The notes: generated by a model from the letters alone, not told the origin. A stretch of DNA of 64,000 nt from HK1 sp965220535 (GCA_965220535.1 OZ244833.1:2170001-2234000); one strand, 5' to 3'; positions 8,867-19,140 are shown, numbered from the stretch's first letter. Program-made: numbers and translations.

Positions 8867-9853
8867 ATGCGCCGAGCCCTCGTCGCCCCCGAGTTCGCCA
8901 TCGCCGGTGCCGGCGCTTTGTGGGGAATCATCTGGATCCCGCTGCGTTATCTCGAGGGTCTCGGGACGGGTCCGTTGTGGGCGATGTTGGGGACCTTCGC
9001 CCTCTCCTTGCTGTTATCGCTACCGCTGATCGTGCGCCGCCATGCCGTCAGGACCGCCCTTGGCTCTCCCCGCTTGCTGATCACCGGATTGTTCACCGGC
9101 GGCTCCTTCGTTCTCTATTCGATGGCGGTCGTGCTGACGGATGTGGTGAGCGCGATCCTTCTTTTTTATCTCAGCCCGGTATGGGCGACCCTCTTGGGGC
9201 GCGTGCTGCTCGCCGAACGCTTCACCCCCGCTCGCATCGTGGCGTTGACGATGGGACTCGGCGGACTTTGGGTGGTGCTCGGCGTCGACGGCCGGCTTCC
9301 GCTGCCGCGCAATATCGGTGATTGGTGCGGCCTTGCCGGGGGCGTAGCGTGGGCCTTGGGCAGTTTGCGGGCCCATCAGGACACCGCTTTTTCGGCGATG
9401 GCGCAGACCCTCACGCTTTTTATCGGGGGAACGTGCGCGGTCGGGATCATCATGGCGCTCGATCTGGCGTTCCATACAGACCCCGAGCCGATACCGGTCG
9501 TCGACCTTAGAGCGCTTCCGGTCATCGCCTTGTTGGCGGTCGTGACGATCGTCAGCACTTGGGGGGTTCTATGGGGGGTGAAGAGGATAAGCCCGGGCCG
9601 GGCGGCATTGTTGCTGATGGTCGAGGTATTGGTCGGTGTCGCCTCGGCCGCCGCGCTTGCGAACGAGCCTTTCGGTTGGCGGCAGATCATCGGATCCGCG
9701 CTGATCTTGGTCGCCGCTTTGGCCGAGGTTCGCCCGCAGGGCAAGGACAAGGAAAAGGGCAAGGACAAGGACGACCCGCCGTCGGTATCCGAACTGACAT
9801 CCGAATCGGCATCCGAACCGGCGTCCGAATCGGCATCCGAGCCTCGTCGATGA
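8867..9853 (+). CDS. EamA/DMT-family membrane transporter
   Basis: This 328-residue protein has ten predicted membrane helices in two EamA-type halves (the first around GALWGIIWIPLRYLEGLGTG, the second around VTIVSTWGVLWGVKRIS). The drug/metabolite transporter superfamily exports or imports small metabolites; the substrate is not evident. The ATG has GAGGAG about 10 bases upstream. After the last helix (ALILVAALAEV) the protein carries an unusual 40-residue hydrophilic tail, Lys/Asp-rich and then Ser/Glu-rich, encoded by short tandem repeats. It lies downstream of the M19 dipeptidase gene on the same strand. Confidence 0.85.
   Translation: MRRALVAPEFAIAGAGALWGIIWIPLRYLEGLGTGPLWAMLGTFALSLLLSLPLIVRRHAVRTALGSPRLLITGLFTGGSFVLYSMAVVLTDVVSAILLFYLSPVWATLLGRVLLAERFTPARIVALTMGLGGLWVVLGVDGRLPLPRNIGDWCGLAGGVAWALGSLRAHQDTAFSAMAQTLTLFIGGTCAVGIIMALDLAFHTDPEPIPVVDLRALPVIALLAVVTIVSTWGVLWGVKRISPGRAALLLMVEVLVGVASAAALANEPFGWRQIIGSALILVAALAEVRPQGKDKEKGKDKDDPPSVSELTSESASEPASESASEPRR
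9738..9847 (+). repeat. Short tandem repeats encoding the transporter tail
   Basis: Two successive repeat arrays: GGGCAAGGACAAGGAAAA-type units (Lys-Gly-Lys-Asp) and then units of the form GCATCCGAATCG/GCGTCCGAACCG (Ser-Glu-Ser/Pro). Such arrays change length by replication slippage. Confidence 0.7.
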
Positions 9854-10035
9854 TCGCCTAAGAGGGCTTTTTATCGAAAAGAGATCGTCTTTTTTCCGCC
9901 GTGCGCGGGAAAGCGAAAGCGAGGTGCGAGGGTCGCCGGTCCCGGTCGACTTCAGTCGGAGTCGAAGACAAGGATCGAGGCTTCGAAGGATCGATACCCT
10001 CCCGCCGCCGAAGGCGCATCTTTTCAAACCTCAAG

Positions 10036-12036
10036 TCAGCTTTCGAGCTCGGGGCGGTCGGCGAATTGCTCCAAGGCTTCGGGATTGGCGAGGGCTTCCG
10101 AGTTGCGCACGGGGCGACCATGCACGATATCGCGGACCGCAAGTTCCGTGATCTTGCCGCTGCGGGTACGGGGGATATCGCTCACTTGGACGATGCGCGC
10201 CGGGACATGACGCGCGGTGGTATTGGCGCGAATCTCTTGCCTGATCTTCTCCTCCAACGCCGGGCTCAGATCGACCCCCGGGGCCGGCACCACGAAGAGA
10301 ACGACGCGCACATCCCCCTCCCATTGCTGACCGATCACCAAAGCCTCGGTGATTTCGTCGAGCCCTTCCACTTGGCGGTAGATTTCGGCGGTTCCGATCC
10401 GCACCCCGCCCGGATTGAGCACGGCGTCGGAGCGACCGTAGATGATCATCCCCCCGGATTCGCTGATCTCGATATAGTCGCCATGGCACCACACCCCTTC
10501 GTAGCGGGCGAAGTAGGCGTCGTGGTAGCGTTTTCCGTCGGGGTCGTTCCAAAAACCCAAGGGCATCGAGGGAAAGGCGCGGGTGCATACGAGTTCGCCT
10601 TTTTCGCCGACGAGGCGGCGTCCGCGCTCGTCGAAGGCCTGCACATCGAGGCCTAGCCCCAAGCACTGGATCTCCCCTCGCCGCACCGCGGTCGCGGGGT
10701 TGCCGAGCGCGAAGCATCCCATGATATCGGTTCCGCCGCTGATCGACGACAAACAAATATCGCCTTTGACGGATCGATAGACGAAATCGAAACCCTCGGG
10801 AGCCAAGGGCGAGCCGGTGGACAGGATCGTCTTGAGCTTTGCCAAGCGATGACTGTTCGCGGGGACCAATCCCTGCTTTCGTACCGTATCGATGAATTTG
10901 GCGGAGGTGCCGAAGATATCGATATCCTCTTCGTCCAAGATATCGAAAAGGGCATTGCCATCCGGATGCAGGGGGGAGCCGTCATAAAGCACCACCGTGG
11001 CCTCGCAGGCCAGGGCGCTGACCAGCCAGTTCCACATCATCCAGCCACAGGTGGTCAGGTACAACATCCTCTCCCCGGCTTTGAGATCGCTGTGCAGCGA
11101 GACTTCCTTGATCTGCTGCAAGAGGGTCCCGCCCGCCCCGTGCACGATGCACTTCGGGGCCCCGGTGGTCCCCGAGGAGTACATGATGTAAAGGGGATGA
11201 TCGAAAGGCAGGGGTTCGAAGGCGATCTCCTCGGGGGCGCGACCCCCGGCGGCTCCTTCGCCGCTTTCTTCGCCGTCTTCACCGTGCAGGAAAGCATCGA
11301 AAAGGAGGGCCTTGGGCAGGCGTTCCAAAGCATCGTCGAGGGCATGCGAAGGACGGGTGAAGGGGACGATCACGATCCGCTCGAGCGAGCCCAAGGCCTT
11401 TGCGATCGGCGAAAGCCGCTCGATGGAATCGTGGTGTTTGCCGGCGTAGAAATAGCCGTCGGCGGCAAAGAGCAACTTCGGCTCGATCTGACCGAAGCGA
11501 TCGGCGACCCCTTGCACCCCGAAATCCGGGGAGCAGGAGGACCAGATGGCACCGATACTCGCGCTCGCCAGCATCGCGATCACCGTTTCCGGCATATTGG
11601 GCAGGTAGCCGGCCACGCGATCGCCTTTTTCGATTCCCATCGCGCGCATCGCTCGAGCGGTCGAGGAAACGGCATCGCGAAGCTCCCGAAAACTCGTCGT
11701 TCGTCGGTATCCGTCTTCGCGCCGGAAGACGATCGCCGGTGCATCGTCCTGGCGCCTAAGCAGGTTCTGCGCGAAGTTGAGCCGGGCGGCGGGGAACCAT
11801 CGCGCCCCCGGCATCCGATCGTCCACCAGCGCCGGACCCTCTCCCATCTCCCCGACGACGCCCCCATGCCGCCAGATCTCCGACCAGAAATCCCCCCGAT
11901 TCTCCACCGACCAACGGTGCAAGGCGGCGTAGTCATCACCGGGGATCGCGTATCGTTTTCGCATATCGAGCGCGAAACGATGGAGATTCGAAGCCTCGAT
12001 GCGCTCCGAGGAGGGTTGCCAAAGCAAGTCGCTCAT
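10036..12036 (-). CDS. aacS: Acetoacetyl-CoA synthetase
   Basis: The 666-residue protein is an AMP-forming acyl-CoA synthetase of the acetoacetyl-CoA synthetase type, converting acetoacetate, ATP and CoA to acetoacetyl-CoA. The ATP-binding P-loop-like motif MYSSGTTGAPK, the family-specific TTCGWMMWNWLVS and the C-terminal TRSGKITEL with catalytic Lys are visible. The N-terminus (MSDLLWQPSSERIEAS) fits the family. An open extension upstream in the same frame is ignored because it covers the divergent Nudix gene and has no similarity. It would process acetoacetate from leucine or ketone-body breakdown, which fits the ivd-mcc cluster later in the window, although it is not adjacent. Confidence 0.93.
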   Translation of the reverse strand: MSDLLWQPSSERIEASNLHRFALDMRKRYAIPGDDYAALHRWSVENRGDFWSEIWRHGGVVGEMGEGPALVDDRMPGARWFPAARLNFAQNLLRRQDDAPAIVFRREDGYRRTTSFRELRDAVSSTARAMRAMGIEKGDRVAGYLPNMPETVIAMLASASIGAIWSSCSPDFGVQGVADRFGQIEPKLLFAADGYFYAGKHHDSIERLSPIAKALGSLERIVIVPFTRPSHALDDALERLPKALLFDAFLHGEDGEESGEGAAGGRAPEEIAFEPLPFDHPLYIMYSSGTTGAPKCIVHGAGGTLLQQIKEVSLHSDLKAGERMLYLTTCGWMMWNWLVSALACEATVVLYDGSPLHPDGNALFDILDEEDIDIFGTSAKFIDTVRKQGLVPANSHRLAKLKTILSTGSPLAPEGFDFVYRSVKGDICLSSISGGTDIMGCFALGNPATAVRRGEIQCLGLGLDVQAFDERGRRLVGEKGELVCTRAFPSMPLGFWNDPDGKRYHDAYFARYEGVWCHGDYIEISESGGMIIYGRSDAVLNPGGVRIGTAEIYRQVEGLDEITEALVIGQQWEGDVRVVLFVVPAPGVDLSPALEEKIRQEIRANTTARHVPARIVQVSDIPRTRSGKITELAVRDIVHGRPVRNSEALANPEALEQFADRPELES

Positions 12037-12191
12037 CGATCGAATACCTGCGAAAAAGAGGAAGAACAATATCGGGCGTTCGGGCCCGGCGAAAGGAGGG
12101 TGCGGGCAGCGAAGGCGGTCGGCCGAAGCCTCCTTGCGACAGTTTGCCGATCCCCGCCGAGAGACGGGCACGATAGCCGAGAAGACAGTCC

Positions 12192-12875
12192 ATGAGTCCG
12201 ATCGATCATATCCGCCTTGCCCTTGCGCGCCCCGACTCCTCGGCATTCGAAAAGAACGATATCTCCGAGGGCGCGGCGCGGCGAGCGGCGGTCGCGATGG
12301 TCTTTGCCGGCCAAGCCTCTTCTTGGCGGCTTTGTTTTGTCGAGCGCAGCTATCGGCAAGGCGACCGCTGGTCGGGGGATATGGCTTTTCCCGGAGGCTG
12401 GGCCAAAGGCCTCGACGAGGGCTATCGAGCGGCCGCGATCCGGGAAACGCGCGAGGAGGTCGGTTTGGATCTCGAACGGGCGCAATATCTGGGAGCGTTG
12501 CCGCCGATGCCGATTTCGCGTTTCGATAGCCGCATCGGGACGATCGCCGCCGGGGTGTTCTACCTCGGCGATCGATGCCTTGATCTGCACCCCGACGGGC
12601 GCGAGATCCGCAAAGCCTTTTGGATTCCCGATGCGCATTTGAACCATCGCGACAATCACGTTCGTTTTTGCCCGTGCCCGCCGCCTTTCGAAAAATACGC
12701 GGGGTATTCGCAGGCGCGTTCGGGCATCGAATTCGAAGGGCGATTGATCTGGGGGTTGACCTACCGCTTGTTGGCGCGTTTGAAGGCTCGTATCGACCGA
12801 AGGGTTTTTGCCCGGGCCGCGGATGGCGCACCCCCGGAGGAAGGGGGCAACGCCGCCGGGGTCGTTATCGCTTAG
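12192..12875 (+). CDS. Nudix hydrolase
   Basis: A 227-residue Nudix-fold protein. The catalytic helix is recognisable: FPGGW, then AAAIRETREEVGL, the REUXEEXGU core that binds the metal and hydrolyses nucleoside-diphosphate-linked substrates. The FPGG lead-in and overall size recall CoA pyrophosphatases such as NudL, but the part between GG and RE differs, so the substrate is left open. The gene is divergent from aacS with about 155 bases between starts, which must hold both promoters. The Pro-rich acidic C-terminus is probably disordered. Confidence 0.82.
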   Translation: MSPIDHIRLALARPDSSAFEKNDISEGAARRAAVAMVFAGQASSWRLCFVERSYRQGDRWSGDMAFPGGWAKGLDEGYRAAAIRETREEVGLDLERAQYLGALPPMPISRFDSRIGTIAAGVFYLGDRCLDLHPDGREIRKAFWIPDAHLNHRDNHVRFCPCPPPFEKYAGYSQARSGIEFEGRLIWGLTYRLLARLKARIDRRVFARAADGAPPEEGGNAAGVVIA

Positions 12876-13527
12876 GCCGACGATCCCGCCGACGGGGCGA
12901 TCCGCTCTTCGCCTCGCCCCTTGCCGGGTATCCGTCGTCGCCGTCATCACCCTCGGCGCCGCCTCGTCGAAGACCCCGCCGAAGGACGATAGAACGGGCG
13001 CTGTTTCGCTTTGCGCCCGGGGCATCCGCTTCGCATCCGATCGCCGCCGGCGAAGATGGCCGCCGGCGCCGGATTTGCGCGGCCGACCACCGGTCGTCGA
13101 GCCGGGGGATGATTCGATAACCGAAACCGTCCCCCCGGTAGCCGGCCGGACAGCTTCGTATTCGCTCGCCGGCGCCAAGCATCCCGACTTCGAAGATCGC
13201 CGAAGATCGCCGGGGGCGAGATGAACGAATTCGTCGAGGCCGATACCCGAGCCTTCGGTCGATCCTCTCCCTCGCCTTAACGAGCGGGCGGCGGAGATCG
13301 ACTTTCGAAGCGGTGAAAAGAGGTGGTGGCATTTGGCGCCCCGATCGAACCGACCCCCCTGATATACTGCGAGGATGAGCGATGCTCCGGCAGGGATATC
13401 GCTCGATTTTCACGCATCGGGCGGTTTATGAGCGACGCCGGATCGATATTTTTCACCCTCGGCACGATTTGCATCGCGGAACTATTCGGCACTTTCGCGT
13501 CTTCGAAATCCCTATCCCTATCGTCGA
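12876..13527. other. Non-coding stretch, nothing recognised
   Basis: About 650 bases between two same-strand genes. Only shadow-type frames, no motif, no strong hairpin noticed. Confidence 0.5.
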
Positions 13528-14916
13528 ATGAAAGCAATCGGCCCTATCGCCGGATCGATCCGCATGGCGGGGGTCGGCGTCGTTTTGCTCGCATGGTCCG
13601 TGCTGGCCGGTGCCGACTCATCGGATCGATCCGATTTATATCGTGCCGTAAACGAGAGCGTTTTCTCCCGAGCGATATTGATCTCGGATCGGAAGATGAA
13701 CGGCGCCTACCTCTATCTCGTATTTCCCGCGGGCGAAAGCGCCAATCCCTTCGACGAAGGATTGGCGCATTATGTCGAGCATCTGGCATGGCTGAGCGCC
13801 TTTGCCGACGCCAAGGACAAGGAGCGTCATTCCAATGCCTGGACCGACCATTTCAGCACGGGTTATTGGAAAAAAGCGGGCGAAGACGATCTGCACGACG
13901 CACTGCGAACGCTGATCTCGGTTGCGGATCCGCTGAGCGTCGAAAGCGATTTCGCTCTGCAGGAGCGGGATATCGTCTTGCGGGAATACGATTTCCGCAT
14001 CCGGGAGCGGCCCTTGTATCCGGTGCATCGGGAAATGGCCAAGATCGTCTACGGCAAGGGGACGCTGGCTCGTTCTCTTATCGGGGAACCCTCGGTCATC
14101 GCTCGATACTCGCCGGCCGACGCGAAAAGCCTCCATCGACAAAGCCACGTTCTAGCGGATGCGACCTTGTTGGTTTATGGCGATGTGGCGGAGGAGGGCT
14201 TCGAAAGCGCGCTGGCCTCGCTGTCGGAAGTCGCCGGAGCCGACCGCAAGCCGACGCTGTCGACCCTTCCGGCTTCGACTGACGCCTCGCCCCGCGTTTC
14301 GAATCGACCGGTGGAAGACGGAATCATCGCCGACGATGCGTTTTTGTCGCTGCCCGGCCTCGCCGAAGATATATTTCTTTATCGAAAACTGATACCGCTT
14401 TCGGGTTGCGAAGACACGATTGCGCATTGCGAGATGATGGCGCGGATCGCCGAGGCCGCGTTGGAATCCTCGCTGCCCGGAGGGCTGGCAGGTCCGCTCA
14501 AATTCGACGATTTCGTCGCCCGATCGTTCTTCCTCGATATCGATTGGATCGGCGATAGCCATCTGCAAATCCGCTTCGCCGCCCATCCCGACCGCGGCGT
14601 CGCCTTGGAAGATCTGCAAGGGATCTTCGAAGCCGAGATCAAGACGACGCTGGAAAACGGACTCCCGCGAAAAAGCTACGAGAGTGTTTTGTCGCGTATC
14701 GAGAAGCGCTTGCGACTGTTTTCGGGCCGAGACCGCCCGGATTACAACCGTCGATTGGCGTTAGGGCGACTCGTCTCCGGGAAAGCGATGATTTCCTGGT
14801 CCGACCAAGTCGAAGCGCTTGAACGCATGACCTTGCCGGAAGTCAATCTCTTTTTGAAATCCTTGCTGGCCGACGGGCGAGAAGCGACGCGACGCGTTGC
14901 CGCCGGGAGCCCTTGA
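13528..14916 (+). CDS. Secreted M16 zinc protease, catalytic type
   Basis: The 462-residue protein is an M16 (pitrilysin/insulinase-like) peptidase. A signal peptide covers about residues 1-30 (hydrophobic VGVVLLAWSVLAGA). The inverted zinc motif HYVEH follows, within DEGLAHYVEHLAW, and the distal Glu is in LQERDIVLREYDFR. So the active site is complete and the enzyme is predicted periplasmic. M16 enzymes of this size usually work with a second, non-catalytic subunit; a lipoprotein of that kind is encoded convergently 260 bases downstream. No clear ribosome site precedes the ATG, so the start could differ slightly. Confidence 0.87.
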   Translation: MKAIGPIAGSIRMAGVGVVLLAWSVLAGADSSDRSDLYRAVNESVFSRAILISDRKMNGAYLYLVFPAGESANPFDEGLAHYVEHLAWLSAFADAKDKERHSNAWTDHFSTGYWKKAGEDDLHDALRTLISVADPLSVESDFALQERDIVLREYDFRIRERPLYPVHREMAKIVYGKGTLARSLIGEPSVIARYSPADAKSLHRQSHVLADATLLVYGDVAEEGFESALASLSEVAGADRKPTLSTLPASTDASPRVSNRPVEDGIIADDAFLSLPGLAEDIFLYRKLIPLSGCEDTIAHCEMMARIAEAALESSLPGGLAGPLKFDDFVARSFFLDIDWIGDSHLQIRFAAHPDRGVALEDLQGIFEAEIKTTLENGLPRKSYESVLSRIEKRLRLFSGRDRPDYNRRLALGRLVSGKAMISWSDQVEALERMTLPEVNLFLKSLLADGREATRRVAAGSP

Positions 14917-15175
14917 GCATCGCCTTCGAATATCGGAAGCGTCGGCCGCGACTCGTCGATGGCCTTCGACGTTTCAGGCCAGAAGCGGGTTTTCTTTCGA
15001 CATGCCCGCGAAGCGCTCGGCACGGCCATGGTCTTTGTCGGGCACCGACAAAAGCCGGCGACGATCGTTCCCGGCACGATATCTCGCCTTATCTCACCTC
15101 CTATAGCGAAGTATCGACCTCGCGCCCGGATCGAAGCGAGCGAAAGAGATGAAAGATGCTCTTCGTGCATAAGCG

Positions 15176-16621
15176 TCAAAGCGATCCGAAGCGGGAGGAC
15201 GGACACCCAAGGGCCTGTTCGATTTTCGTGATGACGCAAGCGCCCGGGAGCGCATCGGCATCGGGGCCGGCGGCGACGACAATCAGATCCTCGCCCGGCG
15301 GGAATGCCGTGGAAAGACGGTCTTCGATATCGCTCGCTCGGATATTCGCCAGCAACTCGTCCAGCCGAGGCGCATCGCCGGTATCGCGCTCATCCAGAGC
15401 CATTTCCAAAATGGTTCTTGCCACCACATCGACATACCAAATCCTGCGTTTGGTCTCATCGGCCATTTCTTGTCGCCGGATATCAAGGGCCGTCAGATCG
15501 GGCCTCGTTCGATAATCCTCGTATCGGCGAAGGACCAGCTCGGCGGCTTGCGCCAGTTTGGCGCTTTCCACCTCGCCTTCGATGAACATGAGCCGCGTCG
15601 CGCGGTCGTAATTCGTGTATCCCGCCCCGAATCCATAGCTCGCCCTCAGATCCGTTCTGACGGCATCGAAGAGCGGCCCGCTTCCCGGCCGAGCGAAAAT
15701 ATCCAGCGCGAGAAAGTCGATCAGATCATCGCCTTCGGCGGTGGGCGGCAGCCGCCCGAGAAAAACGAGGGTGGTTTTTTCGGCATCGGGCAAGTGGAGA
15801 AAAATGGTTTTGGGCGAAAAATCCGCTTCTATGACCGGTGCGCTTCGATCTTTCCCATTCGGGAGGCCGGCCAGCAGTCGGTCGATCGCCCTCCCGGCCT
15901 CCTTGAGAGAGATCGCTCCCGCGACGGCGATCGTCGCTCCGGATCCGACGATGGTTTCCCGATGCCAACGGCGCAGATCGTCCACATCGACCTTGTCGAT
16001 TGCATCGAGATCGGGAAGGCTCAAGGAATCATTGAGCGGCCCGTCACCTAGGACCGCGATTCTGGCCGCGGCCCACATTCGATGGGTCGTTTGTGTCTGC
16101 GATTGTTTTTGATCCGCCCTAAAGCCGTGTTTGATCCGTTCGACCCAAGCCGGATCGAACTGCGGCGCCGAGAGCATCTCGTTCACCGTCGGCAGAACGA
16201 GCTCGATATGCCTTCTTGGAAAGCCCAGCTCCCCGATCACATAATCGGCACGGACAGAGAGCGCTCCCTTTGCATTTTGGTCCTTGGCGTTTTCCTGCAC
16301 TTGCCGGGGTGCGAGTTCGGCCGTCCCCCCGAGCGGAATGACCTCGGCCGCCACGTAAGGCGTCGCGGGATTGTTTCTCGCCTCGTAGGCCCAGCGCGTC
16401 GGCCACGCGAATATCATCGTGATATAGCCGACCTCCTCCTCGTCGACCGGCATGAAGTGAAATGGTCTCCCGGCGGGTGTTTCGGCCAATACGACCTCTC
16501 GGTTGGCGGGCTCTTCCACCTCGATGGCGGTGGATGTTTTTCCGACGGGCTCTTGCCGCTCGACTTGAGCGCAGGAGATCAGTGTCAGGGCCAGCGCCGC
16601 GCCCACCGAAGTTTTTTTCAT
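15176..16621 (-). CDS. M16-family lipoprotein lacking the zinc motif
   Basis: A 481-residue M16-fold protein without HxxEH, so non-catalytic. The ATG at 16621 has GGAG 9 bases upstream; the N-terminus is MKKTSVG followed by a lipobox (LISC-A), predicting a lipidated, membrane-anchored protein. M16 C-terminal-type features are visible, such as DLRRWHRETIVGSGATIAV and RPGSGPLFDAVRTDLRAS with the family YGFGAGY after it. In most genomes the catalytic and non-catalytic M16 partners are adjacent and codirectional; here they converge. Pairing with the 13528 protease to form a heterodimer is an inference. Confidence 0.82.
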   Translation of the reverse strand: MKKTSVGAALALTLISCAQVERQEPVGKTSTAIEVEEPANREVVLAETPAGRPFHFMPVDEEEVGYITMIFAWPTRWAYEARNNPATPYVAAEVIPLGGTAELAPRQVQENAKDQNAKGALSVRADYVIGELGFPRRHIELVLPTVNEMLSAPQFDPAWVERIKHGFRADQKQSQTQTTHRMWAAARIAVLGDGPLNDSLSLPDLDAIDKVDVDDLRRWHRETIVGSGATIAVAGAISLKEAGRAIDRLLAGLPNGKDRSAPVIEADFSPKTIFLHLPDAEKTTLVFLGRLPPTAEGDDLIDFLALDIFARPGSGPLFDAVRTDLRASYGFGAGYTNYDRATRLMFIEGEVESAKLAQAAELVLRRYEDYRTRPDLTALDIRRQEMADETKRRIWYVDVVARTILEMALDERDTGDAPRLDELLANIRASDIEDRLSTAFPPGEDLIVVAAGPDADALPGACVITKIEQALGCPSSRFGSL

Positions 16622-17180
16622 CCGCAACGACTCCTTTGTCGATCGCCTTCGATGTTTCCGACGAGTCTTCCGACGAGTTTTCCAAGAGGGCCGAGCCCGC
16701 TCGAATCAGGCGCGCGTCGCCCGCTTCGATCCCGTGGATATTCTCCGATGGCATGCACCATCCGCGCCATGCCGAAGCGCCGCGCAACGCCCTTCGCGAT
16801 CCGACGAGGGTAAAAGATGTCGCTCCTTCGATGACGCAGCGCAAGGAGGCGATGCCCCTCTGACGACTCGAGCGATGATTCAGGCAATGATTCGAGATGG
16901 ACGCGCGCCAAGGCATCGCGCTCTTGCGGCGGGGTATTTCGGATAAGGCTTTCTCCGCCGCGCGCTCGTTCGCTCGAATCGCTTCTTGTTCGATGCCATT
17001 TCGATGCCAAGCAGGCCTAAGAAAACGAAGGGGATCGGACAGCCGCGTTTCGCGCGCGAGCACGAGGGGCACGCAGAGACTTTGCCGAGGGTCGCGCCAA
17101 GCCCTCGGGGCGAAAGAGTCTCGCCCTCGGTTAGGGATATTGATTCGAAAAATGCCGCTTTTCTCGATGCCCCGCCGCGC
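16622..17180. other. Non-coding stretch, nothing recognised
   Basis: About 560 bases with short conflicting frames only; no family signature or convincing hairpin. Confidence 0.5.
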
Positions 17181-18080
17181 TTATCTCTCGCTCCCTTCCC
17201 CCTTCGCACCGCCATGCCCTCGGGCCGCCGAGGCGATACAAGCGAGGTATTTGCCCACCGTTTTTTTCAGCCCGAATTCCAAGGCATCGGCGATCAGCGC
17301 ATGGCCGATCGAGACCTCGGCGATGGCCGCTCTTTCGACCCCGCTCCCCGGCCCGCCGAGGAAAAAGCCGAGGTTGGCAAGATCCAGATCGTGCCCGGCG
17401 TTGACGCCAAGCCCCACGGATGCGGCATGCTGGGCGGCATCGTGCAGCGAGCGAAGGGCGGCGCCAACGGCCGGATATTCGCTGCCATGTCGTCGGACCA
17501 GCTCGGCGAAGGGACCGGTATGGAGCTCGATGCGATCCGCCCCGCACTCCTTGGCCTTGGTGATCCGATCTCGGGCGAGGCCGCTCGGCTGCGCATCCAT
17601 GAACAAACTCGTGCGCACCCCCCAAGCTCGGTAGCGGGCGACGCTCTCGCCGATGCTGCGGATCTCGGCCGGGTCGGCCAGTTCGAAACCGTGATCCGAG
17701 GTGATCTGCTCGTCGCTGTCCGGTACCAGCGTCGCCTGCTGCGGACGCACCGCCTCGATCAGCGCATCGAAGCCGGGATAGCCGTCGGCGCGGGCGCAAG
17801 CCGCGGGATTTCCCTCGATATTGAACTCGATCCCGGGGTATTTCGATGCCAGCAAAGAGGCGATCTCGTAGACGTCCTCGGTGCGGATATGACGCTGATC
17901 CGGACGCGGATGAAGCGTGATTCCCTGCGCCCCGGCCTCGATGATCGTGTCCACCGCTTGCGCCAAGTTCGGGCGGTCGCCGCCACGGGCGTTGCGCAAC
18001 CAGGCGATCTTGTTGATATTGACCGAAAGGGCGGTCATCGGCTCGGTCATCGCTTCGTTTCTTTCATCGTTCGCTTTCAT
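17181..18080 (-). CDS. pdxJ: Pyridoxine 5'-phosphate synthase
   Basis: PdxJ condenses 1-deoxy-xylulose 5-phosphate with 3-amino-2-oxopropyl phosphate in the last step of de novo vitamin B6 synthesis. The typical features are LSVNINKIAWLRNARGG, the GITLHPRPDQRHI segment, EFNIEGNP, the VPDSDEQ stretch and LGVNAGHDLD near the C-terminus. At 299 residues it is longer than the usual 240, with an extra basic C-terminal tail. The first ATG (18080) has no good ribosome site; ATGs at 18050 or 18038 would give an N-terminus closer to family length. The gene stands alone, without acpS or recO neighbours. Confidence 0.92.
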   Translation of the reverse strand: MKANDERNEAMTEPMTALSVNINKIAWLRNARGGDRPNLAQAVDTIIEAGAQGITLHPRPDQRHIRTEDVYEIASLLASKYPGIEFNIEGNPAACARADGYPGFDALIEAVRPQQATLVPDSDEQITSDHGFELADPAEIRSIGESVARYRAWGVRTSLFMDAQPSGLARDRITKAKECGADRIELHTGPFAELVRRHGSEYPAVGAALRSLHDAAQHAASVGLGVNAGHDLDLANLGFFLGGPGSGVERAAIAEVSIGHALIADALEFGLKKTVGKYLACIASAARGHGGAKGEGSER

Positions 18081-18205
18081 CGATCGAGGATAACTCTCGA
18101 TACGCTTTTCGAAGAGCGCTTCGGGGAGCGCTTTTTGATAGTTTTATCGACGACAATTTTATCGACGACGTCGGGACTCATGGCTTTCGTTCGTCCCTCG
18201 CCCGC

Positions 18206-19006
18206 TCAGCTCGTTCCCGAAATCAAACGATGCTTTTCGTCCAATTCGCGCCAGAGGATCAGCGCTTCGGGGTCCAAGTCGGCCTTGGCCGGGATATCCT
18301 CGCCGAAGTGACCGAAGCGGTCCCTCCCCCGCGCCGACAAGGCGGTATCGGCATCATGCTTGGTTTGACGCATCCGCGGAGAGATATATTGGATATTGAG
18401 ACCGATCCGTCGGTCGTCGCCGAGATTGGGAGTGGAGGCGTGCAGCGTGCGGCCGTGATGGAAGGATGCCTCGCCCGGAGCCAAGGGGCATGACACGGCA
18501 TCGTTTTCGTCGACCTCTTCGACCGATTGGCTTTGGAAAAGAATATTGCTTTCGTCGTTGCCGGTGGTATGGGGCTTATACCCGCCGAGGTGACTGCCGG
18601 GGATCATTTGCATACAACCGCTGAGGGCCGATGCCTCCGACAGAGCCAGCCACATCGATACCTGCTCGTCGCGATCGAAACCCCAATAGGTCAGATCTTG
18701 ATGCCAAGAGACGTGGGCCTTGGCCTTGGGCTCCTTGATGATATAAGTGACGTTATAAACGAGAATATCCGGCCCCAACAGGCTTTCGGCTACATCGAGG
18801 GCTCGTGGATGCAAGGCGAGCGCCAAGGGGGAGCGCAAGATGGTATGCACCTTGGCTTTGTAGTGCAGCGGGCCGATGCGCGCTTCCGCATCTTCGAGAT
18901 CTCGGCGATGCCCCGCCGCCTCGGATTCGTCGATGATCCGCAGCGGCGAGAGAAAACCGTCTCGCTCGTAAGCCTCTTTCCACTTCTCGCTTTGTGATCG
19001 GTCCAT
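18206..19006 (-). CDS. Phytanoyl-CoA dioxygenase family protein
   Basis: A 266-residue Fe(II)/2-oxoglutarate dioxygenase of the PhyH family. The metal-binding HxD is in SWHQDLTYWGF, the distal His in HHGRTLHAS, and the 2-oxoglutarate-binding Arg is probably in DDRRIGLNIQY. The start at 19006 (MDRSQSEKWKEAYERDGF) has GGAGG 10 bases upstream; a longer open frame exists but gives an unrelated basic leader. Bacterial PhyH enzymes hydroxylate diverse small molecules, including ectoine and other osmolytes or secondary metabolites; the sequence does not identify the substrate. Confidence 0.88.
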   Translation of the reverse strand: MDRSQSEKWKEAYERDGFLSPLRIIDESEAAGHRRDLEDAEARIGPLHYKAKVHTILRSPLALALHPRALDVAESLLGPDILVYNVTYIIKEPKAKAHVSWHQDLTYWGFDRDEQVSMWLALSEASALSGCMQMIPGSHLGGYKPHTTGNDESNILFQSQSVEEVDENDAVSCPLAPGEASFHHGRTLHASTPNLGDDRRIGLNIQYISPRMRQTKHDADTALSARGRDRFGHFGEDIPAKADLDPEALILWRELDEKHRLISGTS

Positions 19007-19140
19007 GGTTTTCGATCCTCCGCCCTTCGATGCCTTGCTTGCCGCCGCCGATGATCGTCGAATCGGTCGATCCTCGATTCTTTGTTCTTTGGCATGCGAC
19101 CTGTGCGCTCGATGCCTTTGAAAAGTGTAAAGGATGAACG

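Noticed and set aside
12037..12831. N-terminal extension of the acetoacetyl-CoA synthetase frame
   Set aside because: It covers the divergent Nudix gene, is basic and low in complexity, and family members begin at MSDLLWQPSS.
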